Shown: positions 42,973 to 49,927 of the stretch, piece by piece
Layout of the letters: every line of letters begins with the position of its first letter
Numbering within the stretch: the stretch's first letter is position 1
NCBI GenBank assembly: GCA_022483045.1
Contig: JAKVOA010000001.1
Location: 271,750-335,749, forward strand
DNA: 64,000 nucleotides
Direction of reading: 5' to 3'
From: Oscillospiraceae bacterium
Lineage (GTDB): Bacteria > Bacillota > Clostridia > Oscillospirales > Acutalibacteraceae
Program-made: the position numbers and the translations under genes
The notes under the pieces: generated by a model
What the model saw: the letters and a program-made list of their open reading frames with translations, nothing else
Databases searched by the model: none
Told to the model about the DNA's origin: nothing

Positions 42973-44736
42973 GTGTCGGACATTTCGGCGCTGCTTTCCG
43001 TACTAAAGCCGGTCTTTTTTGTCCTGCGCGGCGTGGCGGCCGTATTGATGGTTTTTCTGGCCATTGGCTGCTACACGTCCCTGCGGGCCGGCCGCCGGCG
43101 TGAAGAACCGGTTGTCTTTCTGGAAAACCAAAAAAATCGAAAGAATATCCCGGTGCTTTATTGGGAAAACAGCCTTGGCCGCAGCCCCAGCTGCGATATT
43201 GTGCTGCCCGACAGCGCGGTCAGCCGTGACCACGCGGTGCTTATGCGGCGGGAAAGCGGCTGGCTTTTAACCGACACGGGCTCTAAAAGCGGAACCTACT
43301 TAAATGGACAGAAAATCAAGGGAAGCACGAAAGTAATTCCCGGCGACCTAATCGGCATTGGCCGCACAAATCTGATTTTCCGCCGCGTGACAGATGCCAA
43401 TGTGCCATCGCCGCGTCAGCGCCGCCGCCGTACCCCGCACCCGGCAGGTCTGCTGGCACTGGGGACTGTTGTACAGCTTTTGTGTTTTGTACAGGCCTTT
43501 TTTGCGGACAACCAGTTTTCCATGCTGCCGCTTTTGCCTCTGGTTGCGGTGCTGATGACAGAGTGGATTTACTATTCTATATCCCGTCATGTGCTTGGCC
43601 GCATTAATTTTGAGTTGGAAACGCTTGCCTTTACGCTGTGCGGTATCAGCACGGCGCTGCTGTGTGGTACCCGCGAAAAATTGACAAAGACCCAGACAGC
43701 ACCCACTGCCTTTACACTGTTTCACCGCACAATGGATGCCGCCTATACGCAAGTGCTGATGATGATTGCGGGTGTTGTACTGTTTTCATTCTTAATCTGG
43801 TTTATGAAAGACTTGGACCGCGTAAACCGCTGGCGTATACCGATTGCAATGGTGGGGCTGCTGCTTTTGGCGGCACCGCTGGTGATTGGCCGCAGCGTAA
43901 ACGGATCTAAAAACTGGATTTATCTGGCGGGCTTTTCGCTGCAGCCGAGTGAATTTGTAAAGCTCTGCTTCATCTTTTCGGGTGCCGCTACCCTGGACCG
44001 TCTGCAGACTAAGAGAAACCTCATTGGCTTTATTGGCCTTTTGGTATGCGTCATGGGTATCTTGATTTTGGAAAAGGACATCGGCGGCGCGGCGGTCTTT
44101 TTTGCAACATTTCTGATTATCGCCTTTATGCGCTCCGGGTCCATCCGTACAGTGGTACTCAGCATTGCAGCCGCAGGCGTGGGCGCACTGACGGTGGTGG
44201 GCATGTTCAGTCATGTCAAAGAACGCTTTGCCGTGTGGCACCATATCTGGGAGCCGGCCTTTCTGTATGACAAGGGCCTGCAGCAGACCCGTGTGCTTAC
44301 GTACTCTGCCAGCGGCGGGCTGTTTGGTGTTGGTATCGGCAACGGCGGCCTTGGCGGTGGCCTTGGGCCGCTCAAGGGCTACACAACCATTGCCGCAAAC
44401 ACCAGCGACTTGGTTTTTGGTATGCTGAATGAAGAACTTGGCCTTTTAATGTCGGTTGTCATTGTTGGCGTGATTGCGCTGTTCATCCTCTTTGCCCGTA
44501 GCGATGCGACCCGTTCGCGCTCCACCTTCTATTCCATTACAGCTTGTGCTGCCGCGGGCATGATGCTCTTTCAGGCATGCCTCAATGTCTTTGGCAGCAC
44601 AGATGTTATTCCGCTCACCGGCGTGACACTTCCCTTTGTCAGCGCCGGCGGCAGCAGCATGATGGCCGTGTGGGGTGCCTTGGCATTTATCAAGTCCAGT
44701 GACGAGCGCACCTATGCAGTTAGGAGGCGAAGATAA
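42973..44736 (+). CDS. FHA domain fused to a FtsW/RodA/SpoVE (SEDS) glycosyltransferase
   Basis: A 587-residue membrane protein for peptidoglycan polymerisation. An N-terminal membrane anchor (about 15-35) is followed by a cytoplasmic FHA phosphothreonine-binding domain (about 60-135: SLGRSPSCDIVLPDSAVSRDHA, shown here by its SLGRSPSCDI start, then GTYLNGQKI). About ten SEDS membrane segments follow, with the family blocks GSKNWIYLAGFSLQPSEFVKL (start GSKNWIYLAG) and GFGIGNGG-like GVGIGNGG, and the end block TLPFVSAGGSSM. The start is GTG after GAGGTGAGC. The fusion joins Ser/Thr-kinase signalling to wall growth in one chain; its partner transpeptidase follows 1 nt later. Confidence 0.9.
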   Translation: MSDISALLSVLKPVFFVLRGVAAVLMVFLAIGCYTSLRAGRRREEPVVFLENQKNRKNIPVLYWENSLGRSPSCDIVLPDSAVSRDHAVLMRRESGWLLTDTGSKSGTYLNGQKIKGSTKVIPGDLIGIGRTNLIFRRVTDANVPSPRQRRRRTPHPAGLLALGTVVQLLCFVQAFFADNQFSMLPLLPLVAVLMTEWIYYSISRHVLGRINFELETLAFTLCGISTALLCGTREKLTKTQTAPTAFTLFHRTMDAAYTQVLMMIAGVVLFSFLIWFMKDLDRVNRWRIPIAMVGLLLLAAPLVIGRSVNGSKNWIYLAGFSLQPSEFVKLCFIFSGAATLDRLQTKRNLIGFIGLLVCVMGILILEKDIGGAAVFFATFLIIAFMRSGSIRTVVLSIAAAGVGALTVVGMFSHVKERFAVWHHIWEPAFLYDKGLQQTRVLTYSASGGLFGVGIGNGGLGGGLGPLKGYTTIAANTSDLVFGMLNEELGLLMSVVIVGVIALFILFARSDATRSRSTFYSITACAAAGMMLFQACLNVFGSTDVIPLTGVTLPFVSAGGSSMMAVWGALAFIKSSDERTYAVRRRR

Positions 44737-44737
44737 C

Positions 44738-46129
44738 ATGAAAACAACCGGCAAGCGGTCTTTGTTTCTGTTTTTCTTTTTAATTCTCTTTATATCCGGC
44801 ATGTGCTATTTTCTGTATGAGTACACGACGCAGGGCAGCAAATGGGCCATGCAGCCGTATAACGCTCATCTGCAGGGAACCTCTTCTGTGGCAAACGGCA
44901 CGGTCTCTGACCGCAACGGCGTTTCTCTGCTGACAACGAAAAATGGTCAGCGCACCTATGCGGACAACACAACCCTGCGCAAAGCCACACTGCACCTAGT
45001 GGGCGATTCTGCCGGCAATATTTCTACTGGCGTGCAGAACGCTTTTAAAACACAGTTGACCGGCTACAATATCGTGACCGGTTTGGCAGACGTGCATCCC
45101 TCCAAGACGGGGGGCACCATTTCCCTCACGGTGGACAGCCGCCTGAATAAATTAGCATACGAAGAATTAGCCGGCCGCAAGGGTGCCGCGGTCCTCACCA
45201 ACTGGAAAACCGGCGAAATCCTCTGTATGGTCAGTACGCCGACTTTTGACCCGGCAAATCCGCCAAGTGACCTCAAAACCAACGAGAGTGCCTACAGTGG
45301 CGTGTATGTCAACAAGGTGCTTTCCGGTCAGCTGACCCCCGGCTCGATCTTTAAGATTGTAACAGCCGCCGCGGCCATACAGAATATTTCAGACCTCGAC
45401 AGTCGTACATTTACTTGTAACGGCTCTATTAAGGTCGATGGGACAGACATTACCTGCACCAACCGCGAGCAGCACGGCACACAGAATTTTCAGCACGCAT
45501 TTGCCAATTCCTGTAATGTCACGTTTGCAACCCTTGCTATGGAAATGGGCAAAGACAAAATGACAGCCGCCGCCAATGCGCTGGGGGTCAACTCCAGTTT
45601 TACGGTAGATACGCTGACTGCTGCAAAGGGCAGCTATGATGTTAGCAAGGCCAGTACCAATCAGCTGGGCTGGTCCGGCGCGGGGCAGTATACCGATCAG
45701 GTAAGCCCCGGCTATATGGTGCGGCTTTTGGGCGCGATTGCCAACGGCGGCTCGCCGCAGGAGCTTCGCGTTATCAAGAGCGTGAGCGGTGACCTGACCA
45801 ATGCCAATGAGTTTGGCAATGTGAAAACAGGGAGCCAGCTGATGGACTCGGAAACAGCCGGCAGACTGAAAAACTATATGCGCGGCAATGTTAAAATTTC
45901 TTACGGCGATGATTTCTTCAGCGGAATCAGCAATGTCTGCGCAAAGACCGGCACCGCCGAACTCGGCAGCGGCCGCGGAAACAACGGCTGGATGGTTGCT
46001 TTTTCGGAAGATGAAAGCACACCGTATGCTGCTGCAGTCGTGGTAGAGCGCACGGATTCTTTCGGCATCAATTCTGCCGGCCCGATTCTGCGGGACCTGC
46101 TGGCCTCTGCCGCAAAGTATAAAGAGTGA
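44738..46129 (+). CDS. Penicillin-binding transpeptidase (PbpA/PBP2-like)
   Basis: A 463-residue class B type D,D-transpeptidase that cross-links peptidoglycan outside the membrane. A signal anchor lies at about 10-30. Catalytic motifs are SxxK in TPGSIFKIV (about residue 203), SxN in NSCNVTF (about 257) and KTG in CAKTGTAEL (about 403). I start it at the ATG after TTAGGAGGCGAAGATAAC. It directly follows the FHA-SEDS gene, matching the known pairing of a SEDS polymerase with a class B PBP (as in mycobacterial RodA-PbpA). Confidence 0.92.
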   Translation: MKTTGKRSLFLFFFLILFISGMCYFLYEYTTQGSKWAMQPYNAHLQGTSSVANGTVSDRNGVSLLTTKNGQRTYADNTTLRKATLHLVGDSAGNISTGVQNAFKTQLTGYNIVTGLADVHPSKTGGTISLTVDSRLNKLAYEELAGRKGAAVLTNWKTGEILCMVSTPTFDPANPPSDLKTNESAYSGVYVNKVLSGQLTPGSIFKIVTAAAAIQNISDLDSRTFTCNGSIKVDGTDITCTNREQHGTQNFQHAFANSCNVTFATLAMEMGKDKMTAAANALGVNSSFTVDTLTAAKGSYDVSKASTNQLGWSGAGQYTDQVSPGYMVRLLGAIANGGSPQELRVIKSVSGDLTNANEFGNVKTGSQLMDSETAGRLKNYMRGNVKISYGDDFFSGISNVCAKTGTAELGSGRGNNGWMVAFSEDESTPYAAAVVVERTDSFGINSAGPILRDLLASAAKYKE

Positions 46130-46176
46130 ATTTTCTTTTGCCTCTTTTAGGGCTTTTCGGCGGCGCTCTGCAGCAT

Positions 46177-46205
46177 TTGACAAAAAGCTTTCGCTATAGT
46201 ACAAT
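46177..46205 (+). promoter_or_regulatory. Promoter of the thiamine-precursor operon
   Basis: TTGACA (46177-46182) and TACAAT (46200-46205) are 17 nt apart, just upstream of the TPP element. Confidence 0.75.
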
Positions 46206-46223
46206 GTAGCTGTAAAAATGGAA

Positions 46224-46379
46224 ATGGGGAGCTTGGCCTTACGGGGCCCGGCTGAGACGGGAGAAATCCCGAACCCTCTTTTGCCTGATCCGGATAATAC
46301 CGGCGGAGGTAACAATAAGCAAAATTGATTTTGAGATTCTGCCGCCTGTGCCTTTCCGGTACAGGCGGTTTTGTTTTTT
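46224..46379 (+). promoter_or_regulatory. TPP riboswitch with terminator
   Basis: The aptamer (about 46224-46315) has the conserved GGGGAGC opening, GGCTGAGA, CCCGAACCC and CCTGATCCGGATAATACCGG-type core ending GGAGGTAACA. An intrinsic terminator CCGCCTGT/ACAGGCGG (46342-46368) with TTTTGTTTTTT follows, so TPP binding should switch off transcription of the importer operon. Confidence 0.95.
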
Positions 46380-46423
46380 ATTTCGGTATACAATACAAAG
46401 AATAAAGAAAAGGAGATTGTAAA

Positions 46424-46726
46424 ATGGAAGAATTTCCCGCAAGTGTTGCGATTCAGGTTCTGCCGCATGTCGATACAGATGAAGAGGTTGTCCGTATTGT
46501 CGATGAAGTGATTGCTTATATCAAAAGCACCGGTGTCAATTATTATGTTGGTCCCTTTGAAACAACTTTGGAGGGTGACTATGAAGAACTGATGGAAATT
46601 GTGAAGCAGTGCCAGTATATCGCCATTAAGGCCGGCTGCCCACAAGTCGCTTCCTATGTAAAGATCAGTTACAAACCGCAGGGAGGGGTACTGACCATTG
46701 CGCAGAAAGTTACAAAGTATCACTGA
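46424..46726 (+). CDS. Thiamine-binding protein, MTH1187/YkoF-like
   Basis: A 100-residue ferredoxin-like fold protein of the MTH1187/YkoF family, members of which bind thiamine or its pyrimidine. Typical pieces are ASVAIQVLPH, VVRIVDEVIAYIKSTGVNYYVGPFETTLEGD (start VVRIVDEVIA) and VASYVKISYKPQGG. It is the first gene behind the TPP riboswitch, and its 3' end overlaps the permease gene by 29 nt. It probably sequesters or senses the imported pyrimidine. Confidence 0.88.
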   Translation: MEEFPASVAIQVLPHVDTDEEVVRIVDEVIAYIKSTGVNYYVGPFETTLEGDYEELMEIVKQCQYIAIKAGCPQVASYVKISYKPQGGVLTIAQKVTKYH

Positions 46727-47480
46727 TAAACTTTCGCCGTTTTTCTTAATTGTCATTATCCTTTTGGTTTGGCAGGGCTTGGTTTCCTTCAGCATTGTGC
46801 CGAATTTTATGCTGCCCAGCCCGGTACAAGTCGTACAGGCTTTTATCGATGACTTTCCCTCGCTGATGTCAAATGCGGCTACTTCGCTGCAGGAAACCTT
46901 TTACGGAATGCTCATTGCAGTCGTTTTGGCGTTTCTTTCCGCGTTTTTAATGGACCGTTTTCGTCTGGTGAAAAAAAGCCTGTACCCGATTTTGATTTTA
47001 ACCCAGACCATACCGACCGTGGCGATTGCGCCGCTTTTGGTGCTGTGGCTTGGCTATGACATGACACCAAAAATTGTACTGGTGGTTATTTCTTGCTACT
47101 TTCCCATTGCGGTCGGGCTGTTGAATGGCTTTTGCAGCGCTGACCCGGATGTGATTAACCTGATGCGCACCATGGGCAGCACCCGCTGGCAGATTTTCTG
47201 CCATGTAAAAATTCCGAGTTCGCTCAACAATTTCTTTTCGGGATTGCGCATCAGTGTTTCCTATTCGGTCATTGGGGCAGTTGTAGCTGAGTGGCTGGGC
47301 GGCAATTCCGGTTTAGGTGTTTATATGACCCGCGTGCGCAAAAGCTATGCCTATGACCGCATGTTTGCGGTTATTCTGTTGGTATCGGTCATCAGTTTGG
47401 TGCTGATGAAGCTGGTCGATGTGGTACAGCGGCTGTGTATGCCGTGGGAGCGCAGCCGCCGAGAAGCGGAGGCTGCTTAG
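46698..47480 (+). CDS. Thiamine-precursor ABC importer permease (ThiX type)
   Basis: A 260-residue BPD-type permease with about six membrane segments. Coupling-loop sequence LMRTMGSTRWQIFCHVKIP and the block AVVAEWLGGNSGLGVYM are present. The TTG start lies inside the preceding gene with GGAGGGG about 9 nt upstream, implying translational coupling. With the binding protein and ATPase it forms a ThiXYZ-like importer; the TPP element argues for a hydroxymethylpyrimidine-type substrate. Confidence 0.88.
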   Translation: MRRKLQSITDKLSPFFLIVIILLVWQGLVSFSIVPNFMLPSPVQVVQAFIDDFPSLMSNAATSLQETFYGMLIAVVLAFLSAFLMDRFRLVKKSLYPILILTQTIPTVAIAPLLVLWLGYDMTPKIVLVVISCYFPIAVGLLNGFCSADPDVINLMRTMGSTRWQIFCHVKIPSSLNNFFSGLRISVSYSVIGAVVAEWLGGNSGLGVYMTRVRKSYAYDRMFAVILLVSVISLVLMKLVDVVQRLCMPWERSRREAEAA

Positions 47481-47526
47481 TGTACTGCATTTTTACAAAT
47501 TGATGGAGAAAAAGGAGTTCTTTCTT

Positions 47527-48582
47527 ATGAAAAAGATTGGTCAGTCCCTGACAGCAGGCCTTTTGGCGGCCGCGATGGCCGTCTCTATGACCGCCTGCGC
47601 CGGTGGAGCTTCGTCTGCGGCAAGTGGTGCTACCGGTACGGCTTCTGGTGCATCGTCACAGGCTTCTGGTAAGCTGGAAAAGGTAAAATTTGTACTGGAC
47701 TATACCCCGAATACCGACCACACCGGCATTTATGTTGCGCAGGCGCTAGGCTATTTTAAAGAGCAAGGCCTTGAGGTCGAAATTGAGCAGCCGCCGGAGT
47801 CCGGTACGGCTGCATTGGTTGGTTCTGGCAATGCACAGTTTGGCGTGGGTTTTCAGGATACAGATATGGCGTCAGCCTTGACCTCTGCAACACCGCTGCC
47901 AATCACCGCGGTTGCGACAATCATTCAGCACAATACTTCTGGTATTGCTTCGGTCAAGAGCAAAAACATTACCCGCCCCAAAGACATGACCAACCACTCT
48001 TATGCTACATGGGACACCCCTGTGGAAAAAGGCATGGTCAAGTATGTTGTCAACAAAGACGGCGGCGACTTTTCTAAGGTGAAGTTGGTGCCCTCAGGCG
48101 ACAATTCCATCGTACAGATTCAGTCTAATGCGGATACCGCGTGGATTTATTACGGCTGGGACGGCATTGCCGGTGAAGTGCAGGGTGTAAAACTGAACTT
48201 CCTGCCATTTAAAGATATTGACCCTGTATTTGATTACTACACGCCGGTGATTATTGCCAACAACAGTTTCTTGAAAAAAGAGCCAGAAACGGCCAAAAAG
48301 TTTTTGGCCGCCTGCAAAAAAGGATATGAGTATGCAGTCGATAAACCAGACGCCGCTGCAAAGCTTTTGATTCAGCAGGTGCCGGATTTGAAGAGCAGCG
48401 AAAAGCTGGTCACCAAGAGCCAGGAGTGGCTGAAAGATAAGTACAAAGCCGAAGTAAACCAGTGGGGTTATATCAATCCTTCCCGCTGGAATGCGTACTA
48501 TAAATGGCTTTACCAAAACAAGCTGATCAGCAAAGAAATTCCTGCAGGCACCGGCTTTTCTGATGATTACCTGAGCAAGTGA
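47527..48582 (+). CDS. Thiamine-precursor binding lipoprotein (ThiY / NMT1 type)
   Basis: A 351-residue exported protein with a lipobox (MTACAG) after a hydrophobic signal, starting at the ATG after AAGGAG. The mature part has VKFVLDYTPNTDHTGIYVAQ, the tell-tale LDWxPNxxHxG pattern of the HMP/formylaminopyrimidine-binding ThiY and THI5 group. Compared with the binding protein at 13297-14379 it keeps the THI5-like pyrimidine pocket pattern, supporting thiamine pyrimidine as ligand. Confidence 0.9.
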   Translation: MKKIGQSLTAGLLAAAMAVSMTACAGGASSAASGATGTASGASSQASGKLEKVKFVLDYTPNTDHTGIYVAQALGYFKEQGLEVEIEQPPESGTAALVGSGNAQFGVGFQDTDMASALTSATPLPITAVATIIQHNTSGIASVKSKNITRPKDMTNHSYATWDTPVEKGMVKYVVNKDGGDFSKVKLVPSGDNSIVQIQSNADTAWIYYGWDGIAGEVQGVKLNFLPFKDIDPVFDYYTPVIIANNSFLKKEPETAKKFLAACKKGYEYAVDKPDAAAKLLIQQVPDLKSSEKLVTKSQEWLKDKYKAEVNQWGYINPSRWNAYYKWLYQNKLISKEIPAGTGFSDDYLSK

Positions 48583-48592
48583 GGAACCAGAC

Positions 48593-49336
48593 ATGGAAAC
48601 AAAATTGACAGCAGAGGGTATCTCTAAAAGTTATGGAGACAACAAAATTTTAGAGAATGTAAGCATTGAGCTACGCGACCAGGAGATTGTCAGCCTTCTG
48701 GGAATCAGCGGTGCCGGAAAGACCACTCTTTTCAATGTGATTTCCGGTCTGATGCAGCCGGACTGCGGCCATGTGTACCTGAAAGGCAAAGAGATTACCG
48801 GCTGCGCGGGACACGTTTCCTATATGCTGCAAAAAGACCTTTTGCTGCCTTACCGCACGGTGGTGGACAACACCGCTCTGCCGCTCATCCTGCACGGTAT
48901 GCCCAAAAAAGAGGCACGTGCAAAAGCCGGTGCACACTTTGCGGAGTTCGGGCTGGAGGGAACCCAGAAAAAGTGGCCGTCCCAGCTTTCCGGCGGCATG
49001 CGGCAGCGCGCCGCGCTGCTGCGCACCTATCTTGGCAGTGAGGGTGTTGCCCTTTTAGATGAACCTTTTTCCGCACTCGATACGATTACAAAAGATGCAA
49101 TGCACACATGGTATCTCAATGTAATGCAGAAAATAGAGCTTTCTACACTGTTTATCACGCATGATATTGACGAAGCAATTCTGCTTTCTGACCGCATTTA
49201 CATTCTTTCGGGGCGGCCAGGCAAAATCATCGCCGAGTTTCCCGTGACAGAGCCGCGCCCGCGCACGCGCGAGTTCCTTTTAACCGATACTTTCTTAAAA
49301 TACAAGCGCAGGATTATTGATTGCCTGAAGATCTGA
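48593..49336 (+). CDS. Thiamine-precursor ABC importer ATPase (ThiZ type)
   Basis: A 247-residue ATPase of the SsuB/ThiZ group: Walker A GISGAGKTT, signature LSGGMRQRAA, Walker B VALLDEPFSALD, switch ITHDIDEA. It closes the TPP-controlled operon, 10 nt after the binding protein gene, and is followed by a perfect 16-bp terminator hairpin. Confidence 0.9.
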   Translation: METKLTAEGISKSYGDNKILENVSIELRDQEIVSLLGISGAGKTTLFNVISGLMQPDCGHVYLKGKEITGCAGHVSYMLQKDLLLPYRTVVDNTALPLILHGMPKKEARAKAGAHFAEFGLEGTQKKWPSQLSGGMRQRAALLRTYLGSEGVALLDEPFSALDTITKDAMHTWYLNVMQKIELSTLFITHDIDEAILLSDRIYILSGRPGKIIAEFPVTEPRPRTREFLLTDTFLKYKRRIIDCLKI

Positions 49337-49343
49337 ATATACA

Positions 49344-49379
49344 AGCAAAGCGGCAGAGAAAACTCTCTGCCGCTTTGCT
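49344..49379. terminator. Terminator hairpin after the thiamine operon
   Basis: AGCAAAGCGGCAGAGA pairs perfectly over 16 bp with TCTCTGCCGCTTTGCT around AAAC. The T-tract is weak (ATATCTATTCTTTT). It may also serve the convergent leftward gene. Confidence 0.75.
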
Positions 49380-49438
49380 ATATCTATTCTTTTGTGGCAG
49401 AGAGTTGTTTTTATCACTTCCGCGTTGAACGAATGAGT

Positions 49439-49843
49439 TCAGTTGTCTGCTCTTTCTATCTGTTCTTTCATGCGGCGGTCAAGTTCCGCCAAAGTGCCGA
49501 ATTCCAGCTTACAGATGATTTTAGTAAAGCTTGTGAAACATACCCGCACGTAAAAGCGCTTTGGTACACGGTCGTACAGGCGTCCGGCGCTCATGGTGCC
49601 GCCGGCAGTAGTGCTGGGGGAATTTGCTACATAACCGACGGTGCCGAGCATTGGCAGCGAACAGCAGATTGCCTCGTCATCATAGACATTTTCCGGCTCT
49701 TTGCGACAGCGAATCAGCTGACCGATGCGGAAAGGCTGCAGCCCATAATAATGCTTAAAACCTGTAATCGTCAGGTAGATATCGGCTGGCACGGTTGTCT
49801 GTGTGCTGGGATGCTTTGGATGCAGCTTGCAGTGATAAGTCAT
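49439..49843 (-). CDS. HIRAN domain protein
   Basis: A 134-residue protein with a HIRAN-like core: ITGFKHYYGLQPF, CRKEPENVYDDEAICC and GTVGYVANS. HIRAN domains bind 3' DNA ends or damaged DNA, usually as part of SNF2-type helicases; here it is free-standing. ATG 49843 is preferred because AGGAGG lies 8 nt upstream; an in-frame GTG three codons before is too close to that site. No helicase gene is adjacent. Confidence 0.78.
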   Translation of the reverse strand: MTYHCKLHPKHPSTQTTVPADIYLTITGFKHYYGLQPFRIGQLIRCRKEPENVYDDEAICCSLPMLGTVGYVANSPSTTAGGTMSAGRLYDRVPKRFYVRVCFTSFTKIICKLEFGTLAELDRRMKEQIERADN

Positions 49844-49927
49844 ATTTCTCACCTCCTGCTTTTATTTTAGCAGGAGGAAAGTACTATTATCTGTACTTAT
49901 AAAGAAATACAGGAAAGACAGAATGGC

